The notes beneath the pieces are model-generated. The model saw only the letters and a program-made list of their open reading frames with translations, was not told where the DNA came from and did no database searches. From contig JAWOBE010000185.1 of the NCBI GenBank assembly GCA_046498185.1, forward strand, positions 1 to 14,252: DNA of 14,252 nucleotides. Reading direction: 5' to 3'. Both the position numbers and the translations under genes were made by a program. Position 1 is the first letter of the stretch, and each line of letters begins with the position of its first letter. Positions 1-6,244 of the stretch are shown here, one piece after another. Source of the DNA: CAYXDR01 sp046498185. Lineage in GTDB: Bacteria > Desulfobacterota > DSM-4660 > Desulfatiglandales > Desulfatiglandaceae.

Positions 1-1897
1 CGAGCGCTGTCGCGACTTTCCAGCTTATCAGCAAATCAAGGGTGTCTTTACATGCTTGTTCTACATCGGAGAGTGTCGCCGCGGTGGGGACCGCACGGGA
101 CTTCAAGAAACGGTGAATGAATTCTGCCGTTTCCACGAGCTGAGGCAAATGAAAACCCCGGCGGTGAGTGGTGAGCACGGCCGAAGCGACAAGGGCCAGA
201 GGAGTCACCAGCGTCACTTGGTTGATTGACCTTATAAGGTCAAGCGCCAGCTGCCGGTGAAGCTGATGTGCTTCCCGATCAGCGGATTCGAGATATTCCT
301 TGAACGAGACAGGCTTTCCGAACCTGATGTAGATTTTTCCGTAGCTTCTTTTCAAAAAATGCCTTGCTTTCAACATCTGCTTGAAGCTTTCGGCTTCTTT
401 GGCTCCGCCGTCCATTTCATTCAAATAGGCCCTTTCTTCAGGTATGCGGTCGTAGACAATCGATGCGGGCACGAATACGAGATCGTCGCAATAGCCTTCG
501 TTGAAGGCTTCTATAAGGATGGAGAGAAACCCTATCTTCGGAAGAATCAGTTTTCCACTCCTGCTCCTGCCCCCTTCGATGTAGAACTCAAGCGGATGTC
601 CCTCTTGTAGAAGGGCCCGGATATACCGGGAGAACACCCTCGAGTAGAGCCTTGCGCCGCTGAAGCTCCTGCGGATGAAAAATGCGCCCGCTTTACGAAA
701 ATAATTGCCCATCGGCCAGAAAGCCAGGTTTCTGCCCGCCGCTATTCTTGGTATGTGCATGTGGTGTTCAAAAAGTATGTAGTTAAGAGCCAGGTAGTCC
801 ACGTGGCTTTTATGGGAAGGGATATAGATCAGTGGGCCTCGCCTGGCATATTCCCGGACGGCTCCGAGCTCCGAAGTCGCGACGTCTATCCCATCGAATA
901 GCCGTTTCCAGACGCGGCTTAAAACCATATGACCGAATTGCACATAGGCCTGGTTGTAGTCGGCGGCGATTTCATCGAAATATCCGCCGGCCTTTTTCCT
1001 GACCGTTTTTAATTTTTTCCGGCCCCCCCCGGCTTCATCGCGGATTGCTTCCATGATTTCCGGGTCCTGAAGTACGGTCTCCTTCAACTGCTGCTTCGAT
1101 TTCATCACGGGCCCGAGTATGATGCGTTTCTGGGCGTCTATTCTGTCAATCAACAGGGAACGGAGTTCTCCGGCGATTTGGTCATCCGTGAGGTCGCCTC
1201 CGCGTTCGGCCAGGTAGGTTTTAAGATCGACCGGGGTCCCGAAATCGATGAACGCTTTGCGGTTGTGTCTGAAAAATAAGGCAATTTTTCGAATGCAGCC
1301 CGGTTTGTCCTTGTAGCCGAAAAAAATGTTCTTCAGCCCCGGCTTTTCTCTTTCCGGTGTTGATTTATACAGGATCAGCTGAGGGACTATGAAGATGGGC
1401 GCGTCCATCGTTTTCTGGATTTCCACCAGGAACTGGAGATAGTCTTTGTCCTCGTGTATGAATCGGCGCGTGAAACCTTTAGAGTCTACAAGCGAAATCA
1501 GGCAGGATGTGCCGTTTTTAATCGTCCGTTCCAAAAAGCCGGTTTCAAAGGGGCTTGGAAATCGTTTGTTCCTGGCTATGTAGGACAGGTAAAAGCGCAG
1601 CACCCTGAAGACCTGCTTCATCGGTAGCAGCATCGTCATGTTCATGTCGAACGAGACTTTAGGGTAGGGTATCCTGGCTCTTCGGAAGCGGTAATGATAG
1701 AGAAGATAGTCGAGTTTTCCCCGGTACTTGATTGCATAGACCACAGTGCCGCGCCGGTTCATTTCCCTGAGCTGTTCTGTCATATTCTCGTCGAACCGAG
1801 CCCGCCTGAACAGCCTGTAGAGAAAAGAGCCCAGAAGAAAGCCCGGTTTATGGTCTAGAACGAAAGGGAAGGAAGCATTTTCGTCTGACATATCCAT
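1..1897 (-). CDS. plsB: Glycerol-3-phosphate acyltransferase, PlsB-like (3' end cut by window edge)
   Basis: The frame stays open from the start at 1897 to the left edge (632 codons, no stop). PlsB-family enzymes put the first acyl chain on sn-glycerol-3-phosphate at the inner membrane, starting phospholipid synthesis. All four acyltransferase blocks are visible: block I HKSHVD with H362 and D367 (the HX4D catalytic pair), block II FFIRRSF at 406-412, block III EGGRSRSG at 441-448 and block IV VPASIVYDR from 476. E. coli PlsB is about 807 residues, so perhaps 150-200 residues are missing. Three in-frame ATGs lie at 1912, 1897 and 1891; 1897 is chosen because GGAG sits 9 bases upstream. The N-terminal half looks like a second, degenerate acyltransferase domain (YAIKYRGKLDYL at 54-65, VPQLILY, FGTPVDLKTYL). 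There is no same-strand neighbour; promoter at 1987-2015. The exact acyl donor cannot be read from sequence. Confidence 0.9.
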   Translation of the reverse strand, partial: MDMSDENASFPFVLDHKPGFLLGSFLYRLFRRARFDENMTEQLREMNRRGTVVYAIKYRGKLDYLLYHYRFRRARIPYPKVSFDMNMTMLLPMKQVFRVLRFYLSYIARNKRFPSPFETGFLERTIKNGTSCLISLVDSKGFTRRFIHEDKDYLQFLVEIQKTMDAPIFIVPQLILYKSTPEREKPGLKNIFFGYKDKPGCIRKIALFFRHNRKAFIDFGTPVDLKTYLAERGGDLTDDQIAGELRSLLIDRIDAQKRIILGPVMKSKQQLKETVLQDPEIMEAIRDEAGGGRKKLKTVRKKAGGYFDEIAADYNQAYVQFGHMVLSRVWKRLFDGIDVATSELGAVREYARRGPLIYIPSHKSHVDYLALNYILFEHHMHIPRIAAGRNLAFWPMGNYFRKAGAFFIRRSFSGARLYSRVFSRYIRALLQEGHPLEFYIEGGRSRSGKLILPKIGFLSILIEAFNEGYCDDLVFVPASIVYDRIPEERAYLNEMDGGAKEAESFKQMLKARHFLKRSYGKIYIRFGKPVSFKEYLESADREAHQLHRQLALDLIRSINQVTLVTPLALVASAVLTTHRRGFHLPQLVETAEFIHRFLKSRAVPTAATLSDVEQACKDTLDLLISWKVATAL

Positions 1898-1986
1898 TTT
1901 AAACCGCTCCATGTTGGTTACAGGCTGCAGGGAAGCCTCTATTCCTTTTTCCGGAAGGGCGAACGGGTGGCTCCCGGAAGTTAAAC

Positions 1987-2015
1987 ACTATAAAGATTGA
2001 ACCACTTTATATCAA
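1987..2015 (-). promoter_or_regulatory. Sigma70-type promoter for the PlsB-like gene
   Basis: Read on the minus strand, TTGATA (2010-2015) and TATAGT (1987-1992) are separated by exactly 17 bp, close to the sigma70 consensus. Transcription would begin near 1980, leaving a leader of about 80 bases. A TTCCGG/CCGGAA inverted repeat at 1949-1979 would sit at the 5' end of that leader. Confidence 0.6.
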
Positions 2016-2035
2016 GCCACAAATGACATGCTCCC

Positions 2036-2330
2036 ATTCGTTGTCAGCGAAGCACAAGCGAAACGTTTGTCGTTGTCGTAATCTGTTACATCGGCGTCGG
2101 TATCTGGGGATGTAGGGGAGGGGTTTATCCCCTCCCGTGGCCCTTGAGCTCTCTTTGTCAGTGGAGCGCAAGCGAAACGGTTATCGTTGTCGTAATCGTA
2201 ATCGGGAGATTTCAGTGTGAAGTATCGGCGTGGGGATCGAGGTTTTTGGAGTGTCGAAACGGAGTTTTGACCTGGCCCGCACCTGCTGAGAATTCAGAAT
2301 TCGGTATCGGCGTCGGTATCGGCTGTTTTT
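2036..2330. repeat. Composite intergenic repeat, copy 1 with an extra partial unit
   Basis: No gene is supported here. The modules, in order, are: a partial unit (2039-2100) with GCGAAGCACAAGCGAAACG and GTCGTT-type hexamers; a GGGGAGGGG palindrome (2115-2136); a second GTGGAGCGCAAGCGAAACGG module (2161-2180); TCGTTR hexamers; the constant hairpin core (2246-2282); and AGAATTCGGTATCGG followed by GGCGTC/GGTATC hexamers. The same module order recurs at 2588, 2833, 8453 and 8706. The 83-codon open frame at 2144-2395 is made of these repeats and has no protein-like character. Confidence 0.75.
2107..2151. repeat. GGGGAGGGG palindromic repeat, copy P1
   Basis: GGGGAGGGG (2115-2123), loop TTTAT, CCCCTCCC (2129-2136) form a strong GC-rich hairpin. 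The flanks GGGGATGTA before it and CCTTGAGCTC after it recur at the copy at 11962-12007, so the repeat unit is larger than the hairpin. Confidence 0.7.
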
Positions 2331-2336
2331 CAGGTA

Positions 2337-2387
2337 GTGCCCCCCGGATTCCGGCTGCGCCGGGGGCTCCGCTGCGGGAGCTTCATA
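2337..2387. repeat. GC-rich double hairpin
   Basis: GCCCCCCGG pairs with CCGGGGGC around an 11-13 base loop, followed at once by a second stem, GCTCC with GGGAGC. No T run follows on either strand, so it is not an obvious rho-independent terminator. Its role is unknown. Confidence 0.4.
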
Positions 2388-2423
2388 TTTCGTAGTTCTC
2401 CCCGAGAAAGACTCGCCCCATCC

Positions 2424-2448
2424 TGTGGGAGCGATTTGTAATCGCGAT
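2424..2448 (+). repeat. REP-like palindrome, copy 1
   Basis: TGTGGGA followed by GCGATTTGTAATCGC and GAT: a conserved GTGGGAG head, then a short stem (GCGATT/AATCGC) with loop TGT. The same consensus recurs at 6720, 8950, 9002 (inverted) and 11572. It resembles the GTGGGAGCG-type REP sequences of gammaproteobacteria that are handled by REP-associated tyrosine transposases; no such gene is in the window. The surrounding 2396-2587 holds no other feature I can support. Confidence 0.65.
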
Positions 2449-2587
2449 CAAAAAATCGGCACCGAATTTAATTGATGCGCAAGCTTTGGCTCTAACCCTG
2501 AAGCCTCCCGCACGACGCCCTTCTTCCCGATGAATCTCCCGCATCGAACCCCCCGCCCCAGCCTTTATTCTTCTTGAGGTAAGATCG

Positions 2588-2832
2588 TTGTCAGCGAAGC
2601 GGTTGTCGTTATCGTTGTCGTAATCGTAAGATTTCAGTGTGAAGTATCGGCGTCGTTATCGAGGTTTTTGGAGTGTCGAAACGCAGTTTTGACCTGGTCC
2701 ACACCTGTTGGGGAGTCAGGGGTCAGGGGTCAGAATTCGGTATCGGTGTCGGTATCGTCTGTTTTTCATGTAGTGCTTTTTTCGACCAGCTAAGAGCTAA
2801 AGGCTAATGGCTAAAAGCTAGCATCTAAAAGT
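2588..2832. repeat. Composite intergenic repeat, copy 2
   Basis: Starts TTGTCAGCGAAGCGGTTGTC, then TCGTTN hexamers, GATTTCAGTGTGAAGTATCG, hexamers, the 37-bp core hairpin (2668-2704), GGGGAGTCAGG units, AGAATTCGG with GGTGTC/GGTATC hexamers, TCTGTTTTTCATGTAGTGC and a 58-bp segment of GCTAANN heptamers (2774-2831). The 58-bp segment is repeated identically at 6571 and 6629, and with one T fewer at 8650. Confidence 0.75.
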
Positions 2833-3073
2833 TGTCAGCGAAGCGGTTATCGTTATCGTAATCGGGAGATTTCAGTGTGAAGTATCGGCGTCGGTATCGA
2901 GGTATTTGGAGTGTCGAAACGGAGTTTTGACCTGGCCCGCACCTGTTGGGGAGTCAGGAGTCAGGAGTCAGGGGCCAGGGGCCAGAATTCGGCGTCGGCG
3001 TCGGTATCGTCTGTTTTTCAGGTATTGCTTTTGGATTCCGATTTGCTAACAGCTAAAAGCTAACCGCTAACGG
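2833..3073. repeat. Composite intergenic repeat, copy 3
   Basis: Same module order as copy 2, directly abutting it: TTGTCAGCGAAGCGGTTATC, hexamers, GATTTCAGTGTGAAG, the core hairpin (2906-2942), GAGTCAGG units, AGAATTCGG, hexamers, TCTGTTTTTCAGG and a shorter heptamer tail (3044-3073). The pair of copies 2 and 3 parallels the pair at 8453-8944. Confidence 0.75.
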
Positions 3074-3157
3074 CTTCATGGTAGACCCTTCCCCTTCCAG
3101 CACGCGCAGGGGGAGAGATTACAACTCGATGGAAGACCGATGAGATCAAGGATGCGG

Positions 3158-3186
3158 TTGACAAATACATAGCCTGTGATTAAAAA
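3158..3186 (+). promoter_or_regulatory. Sigma70-type promoter for the DUF151 gene
   Basis: A perfect TTGACA (3158-3163), a 17-bp spacer and TAAAAA (3181-3186, 4 of 6 consensus). It would give a leader of roughly 40 bases before the start at 3232. It lies just outside the repeat block, which ends near 3075. Confidence 0.55.
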
Positions 3187-3231
3187 TGAAAAACAGAAGC
3201 AAGTATTTTTGGGTCTGAAATGGAGGTTTTC

Positions 3232-3729
3232 ATGTACAAGCCAATGGTGATTTCAGGGTTGACCGTAGATCCTGTCACCAACACCCCGATTGTAATATTG
3301 AAAGAAGTCGATGGCGAGCAGACCCTGCCGATCTGGATCGGACTGCTCGAAGCGACTGCTATTGCCAGTGAACTCGAGGGCATAAAATTCGCCCGTCCGA
3401 TGACACACGATCTTTTCAAGAATGTGCTTGATTTGATAGAATTGAAGGTAGTGAAGGTCGAAGTGTGTGATTTGAAAAACAATACCTATTATGCCCAGAT
3501 CCATTTCCTTTATAACGGCAAGGAATTATCAGTCGATGCGCGGCCGAGCGACGCACTCGCGCTGTCTCTAAGGGTGAAGGCTCCAATTTTTGTTGCCGAA
3601 GAAGTGATCAACAATTCCAGCCAGATCGATCTCAAGGCGGAGGCTGAGGATAAATCCGAGAAAGGTAAGAAATGGCAGGAAATCCTCGAAAATTTGAATC
3701 CCGAGGATTTCGGAAAATATAAGATGTAG
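3232..3729 (+). CDS. Bifunctional nuclease family protein (DUF151/BFN domain)
   Basis: A 165-residue protein. The hallmarks of the DUF151 (bifunctional nuclease) family are visible: the N-terminal strand MYKPMVISGLTVDP, TPIVILKE, LPIWIGLLEATAIA (near 36-49), RPMTHDLF, an internal strand pair around YYAQIHF, and the diagnostic DARPSDALALSLR near 102-114. Residues after about 125 are a charged tail ending KYKM. Some family members have reported RNase and DNase activity; the cellular role in this kind of bacterium is not established, so only the family is claimed. An ATG lies 12 bases upstream at 3220, but GGAGG five bases before 3232 favours the later start. It appears to be a single-gene unit with its own promoter and repeats on both sides. 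Confidence 0.9.
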   Translation: MYKPMVISGLTVDPVTNTPIVILKEVDGEQTLPIWIGLLEATAIASELEGIKFARPMTHDLFKNVLDLIELKVVKVEVCDLKNNTYYAQIHFLYNGKELSVDARPSDALALSLRVKAPIFVAEEVINNSSQIDLKAEAEDKSEKGKKWQEILENLNPEDFGKYKM

Positions 3730-3749
3730 CGATGAAACCCGACGAAGAC

Positions 3750-3808
3750 AATTGTCATCGTTATCGGTTTTCTGGAGTGTCAAAACAACGTTTTGACCTG
3801 GCCCGCAC
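3750..3808. repeat. Partial composite repeat with a perfect core hairpin
   Basis: ATTGTCATCGTTATCGG then the 37-bp core (3772-3808). Here the core stem reads GTCAAAAC-AAC-GTTTTGAC, a perfect 8-bp palindrome; other copies have GTCGAAAC with one G-T wobble. The upstream and downstream modules of the full repeat are missing. Confidence 0.65.
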
Positions 3809-3820
3809 GGCCGGTGTAGG

Positions 3821-4142
3821 TGGCGCCTGCGGCGCTGGGTTTGGGAAATGTTAGACAGGATTGACAGGATTTCGAGGATGTTGGCCTCGCGCCAAGACGC
3901 TAAAGGCGCCCCGGTTGAACACCCAAAGGGTCCCGGTTCAACAGGGCCCCGCAGGAGCGGGATCTTCGCTTCGCTACGACAGGCAAAGAACAGAGAGAAA
4001 AGCGTGGGGCGGAAACTCATCGGTGAAGGGCGATGAGGATATACGTCCGGGAAAATAAACGGGTTCATTTTCCCGAACGAACATCCACCTCTACACCTGT
4101 GGTAAACCACCGGTGCCCTCGAAGCGGGGTTTCCCCGATGAG
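3821..4142. repeat. Structured dispersed repeat, copy A (322 bp)
   Basis: Repeated at 11633-11912. It opens with GCGCC-TGC-GGCGC, then TGTTAGACAGGATTGACAGG, an inverted pair GTTGAAC/GTTCAAC with ACCC-AAA-GGGT inside, a variable middle part, and a 127-bp 3' module (4016-4142). That module is bounded by CTCATCGGTGAA and TTCCCCGATGAG (inverted, 11 of 12 matching). Inside it are a 9-bp perfect stem CGGGAAAAT/ATTTTCCCG (4048-4075), CACCTGTGGT-AA-ACCACCGGTG (4094-4115, one mismatch) and a CCCTC/GGGG stem (4117-4130). Copy B differs in 8 of 127 bases by hand count. The open frames here (3848-4036, 3861-4058, and the minus-strand frame) look like chance. It may be a non-autonomous mobile element or a structured RNA. 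Confidence 0.7.
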
Positions 4143-4193
4143 AAATTTTAGTGATTTCGGCTCAAGGGCGTTTTGGATATCTTTCTTTTCAGG

Positions 4194-4230
4194 ATCGGCG
4201 TCGGTATCGGTATCGGTATCGGCGTCGGTT
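4194..4230. repeat. GGCGTC/GGTATC hexamer array
   Basis: GGATCGGCGTCGG followed by repeated GTATCG hexamers and GGCGTCGGTTG. This is the second half of the composite repeat, without its core, and it is followed by TGTTTTAGATC-TAGTAC, a variant of the TCTGTTTTTCAGGTAGTGC linker of other copies. Confidence 0.6.
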
Positions 4231-4262
4231 GTTTTAGATCTAGTACTTTAAAATTCCGATTT

Positions 4263-4359
4263 GCTAAAGGCTAAAAAGGCCAATAGCTAATAGCTAACGG
4301 CTAAAGGCTAATAGCTAATAGCTAAAAGCTAATAGATAATAGCTAAAGGCTAAAAGCTT
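4263..4359. repeat. GCTAANN heptamer array
   Basis: About 13 degenerate copies of GCTAANN (GCTAAAG, GCTAATA, GCTAACG, GCTAAAA). This is the longest such array in the window and ends about 25 bases before the PHP gene start. Shorter arrays of the same unit lie at 2789-2831, 3044-3073, 6588-6714, 8663-8706 and 8910-8944. Confidence 0.75.
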
Positions 4360-4384
4360 ATAAATAACAGAGAGCTGACAAGAA

Positions 4385-5455
4385 ATGCCCCTCCATGAAT
4401 CTATCGGCTGCCTTCACGTCCACACGAAGTATTCGGATGGCGCCGGCAGCGTCGCCGATGTTGCTGCCGCCGCCCGGCGCGCTGGAATTGATTTCGTGGT
4501 TGTGAACGACCACGCACATATGAGCCGTGCTCTGCACCGGGAAGACGAAGGTTTCTACCATGATGTATTTGTGATGATGGACCTGGAAGTCGGGGTCCGC
4601 CATCATCACTACCTGGCTTTTGACTGCCGCCGCGTGCCGCGCTGGGACCTTGCCGGGGGGCAGGAGATAATAGATGAAGTTAAAGCTGCAGGCGGCTTCG
4701 GTTTCCTGGCTCACCCCTTTGAAAAGGGCATGCCGCTCGAGGGTTGTGTCGCCTATACCTGGAAGGATCTCGATGTCAGGGATTTTACCGGAATCTGTAT
4801 ATGGAATTTCTCCTCACGTTGGAAGGAGCGGATAGCCGGGGTTGGAAGCGGTCTACTTTTTATCCTTTTCAAATCGGGTTTTCTCAAGGGGCCCAGCATC
4901 CGGACGATGGAGTTCTGGGACCGTTCATGCGCGCGCGGCCGCGTGGTGGCGGTCGGAGGTGCTGACGCTCATCACAAGCGTTACGGTTTCGGCCCGTTCG
5001 GTATAAGACCGCTTACATACGATTATCTGCTGGGTGCGATAACGGTTCATATCCTTTCCGAGGCCGCGCTTCCGGAACAACCAGATGAAGCCAGGCGGCT
5101 GATTTGCCGGGCTCTTAGGGAAGGAAGCCTTTTTGTTGCAAATGACAAGATCGGGGCGTCAAAGGGCTTCCGCTTTTATTTCAAGGCAGACAAAGGCCCT
5201 TGGTGCCGAATGGGGGAGGAAGCTGTTTTCAGCCCGGGTGAAATTTCAGTGGACGTGCCGTTAGAAGGGGAAATCAGGTTGTTTCGGGACGGAGTTTTGA
5301 GCGAGGCTTGTCGGGGTGTCAGCCTCCGCAGGAAGGTGGACTCCCCGGGCGTATACCGGGTGGAGGTCCATAGAAGGGCGGGGTTTTTCGGAATGAGACC
5401 ATGGATATTTTCAAACCCGGTCTATTTGAGGCCGGGTCAAACGGGCGAAAAATGA
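4385..5455 (+). CDS. PHP-domain metal-dependent phosphoesterase
   Basis: A 356-residue protein of the PHP (polymerase and histidinol phosphatase) superfamily. The metal-binding motifs appear in family order: HVHTKYSDG with H11, H13 and D18; NDH with H43; DLEVG with E68; AHPF with H110; and GGADAHH with D194 and H196. Such domains bind two or three divalent metals and hydrolyse phosphoesters. The substrate cannot be told; it is not a polymerase domain and does not look like histidinol phosphatase. The C-terminal part (about 260-350) is beta-rich and ends in VYRVEVHRRAG...PWIFSNPVYLRP, an ending typical of stand-alone PHP proteins. Only a weak AGAGAG lies upstream of the ATG, and a heptamer repeat array comes within about 25 bp. 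The 3' end overlaps the converging methyltransferase gene by 19 bp. Confidence 0.87.
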   Translation: MPLHESIGCLHVHTKYSDGAGSVADVAAAARRAGIDFVVVNDHAHMSRALHREDEGFYHDVFVMMDLEVGVRHHHYLAFDCRRVPRWDLAGGQEIIDEVKAAGGFGFLAHPFEKGMPLEGCVAYTWKDLDVRDFTGICIWNFSSRWKERIAGVGSGLLFILFKSGFLKGPSIRTMEFWDRSCARGRVVAVGGADAHHKRYGFGPFGIRPLTYDYLLGAITVHILSEAALPEQPDEARRLICRALREGSLFVANDKIGASKGFRFYFKADKGPWCRMGEEAVFSPGEISVDVPLEGEIRLFRDGVLSEACRGVSLRRKVDSPGVYRVEVHRRAGFFGMRPWIFSNPVYLRPGQTGEK

Positions 5456-5469
5456 TTCTCCGGGTTTGA
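5411..5469. terminator. Inverted repeat at the convergent gene junction, possible terminator
   Basis: TCAAACCCGG (5411-5420) and CCGGGTTTGA (5460-5469) are a perfect 10-bp inverted pair spanning the overlap of the two gene ends. A shorter alternative stem, CCCGG/CCGGG, lies at 5416-5436. Read on the minus strand the short stem is followed by TTTGAAAAT. U runs are poor, so terminator function is uncertain. Confidence 0.35.
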
Positions 5470-6144
5470 TCTAAAAAAATCAGTCCCCGAACCGTTTGAG
5501 TTCGGCCGGGCGGCGATAAGCCGGTAAGTGCCCTTGTACCATGTTTTCTTTATGCGTTTGTCCATCTCGATTCTAAAATTCAGTCGTTCCAGGAGATCGT
5601 AAAAATCCTGGTCGTAGGTGACCTCTCCGAATTCGATAGTCGTCAGGTGTTTCAAGCGGGGTTTTATCTCTTCCAGCAGCTTGTTTCTGGATTTAAACAT
5701 GGTTTGAAAAAAAAGAATTTTTCCACCGGGTTTCAGCCACTTCGACACCCGCCGCAGAACCCGCTCCTGGTTATCGAGCAGCATGAAGCTCATGCTGAAA
5801 AGAATGAAATCGAAAGATCCATGCCCGTTTGGCTTGAAATCCTCCACCGGTTTTTCGATGACTTGAATTTGATCGGCCAGATCATAATTATCCACTAACG
5901 CTCTACAGTGCCTGAGATAGGTTCTGTCTATGTCCAAGCCCACGATTTTGAGCTGTTTCTTTTTGATTTCCCGGTAATGGTCTTTTACCATTAGGCCGTT
6001 TCCAATGCCCACATCCAGGATGACCGCTTTTTCATGAAAATAGTCCAGGCAGGAGCTGTAGCAGTATTCCGTAACGTCCCCGATCACCCATTGATAAAGC
6101 ATGTTGCGCATGCGGCTCTCCATTGAATCGGGTTTATATTTCAT
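5437..6144 (-). CDS. Class I SAM-dependent methyltransferase
   Basis: A 235-residue protein with a Rossmann-type methyltransferase core. Motif I is VILDVGIGNG (41-50), the acidic ribose-binding residue is D71 in VGLDID, motif IV/V lies around FDFILFSMSFMLL (111-123), and LKPGG (137-141) precedes strand 5. A C-terminal part follows (YDQDFYDLLERLNF...KTWYKGTYRLIAARP). This is the usual layout of small-molecule methyltransferases of the Methyltransf_11/12/25 type; the substrate is not identifiable. ATG at 6144 is used. The frame continues upstream to a TTG at 6198, and the extra residues (RFGIVYRFYNEFI) look plausible for this family, but neither start has a clear ribosome site and 6198 abuts repeats. 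The gene converges on, and overlaps, the PHP gene. Confidence 0.85.
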   Translation of the reverse strand: MKYKPDSMESRMRNMLYQWVIGDVTEYCYSSCLDYFHEKAVILDVGIGNGLMVKDHYREIKKKQLKIVGLDIDRTYLRHCRALVDNYDLADQIQVIEKPVEDFKPNGHGSFDFILFSMSFMLLDNQERVLRRVSKWLKPGGKILFFQTMFKSRNKLLEEIKPRLKHLTTIEFGEVTYDQDFYDLLERLNFRIEMDKRIKKTWYKGTYRLIAARPNSNGSGTDFFRSNPENHFSPV

Positions 6145-6190
6145 GATAAATTCATTATAAAACCTATAAACAATACCGAATCTCTGTGTT

Positions 6191-6244
6191 GAATGCAACC
6201 GTCGATATCGTCTGTTTTTGAAGGTAACGCCCGCGGGCGGGGAT
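6191..6244. repeat. Composite-repeat fragment (hexamers and linker)
   Basis: CGTCGATATCGTCTGTTTTTGAAGGTAACGCCCGCGGGCGGGG is close to the segment at 12066-12116. CCCGCGGGCGGGG also forms a small palindrome (CCCGCGGGC). It links the methyltransferase gene start to the 90-bp tandem array. Confidence 0.5.

Noticed and set aside
2144..2395. 83-codon open frame
   Set aside because: Built entirely of composite-repeat modules, palindrome and hexamers; no ribosome site or recognisable domain.
3911..3946. tRNA-like T-arm (GGTTCAAC within a repeat)
   Set aside because: The flanking bases do not make a 5-bp T stem, and no acceptor or anticodon arm could be fitted.
3568..4110. 180-codon minus-strand frame across the DUF151 gene end and repeat copy A (similar frames at 11629-11880)
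   Set aside because: Antisense to a well-supported gene and to the structured repeat; the matching frame in copy B is explained by shared DNA sequence.
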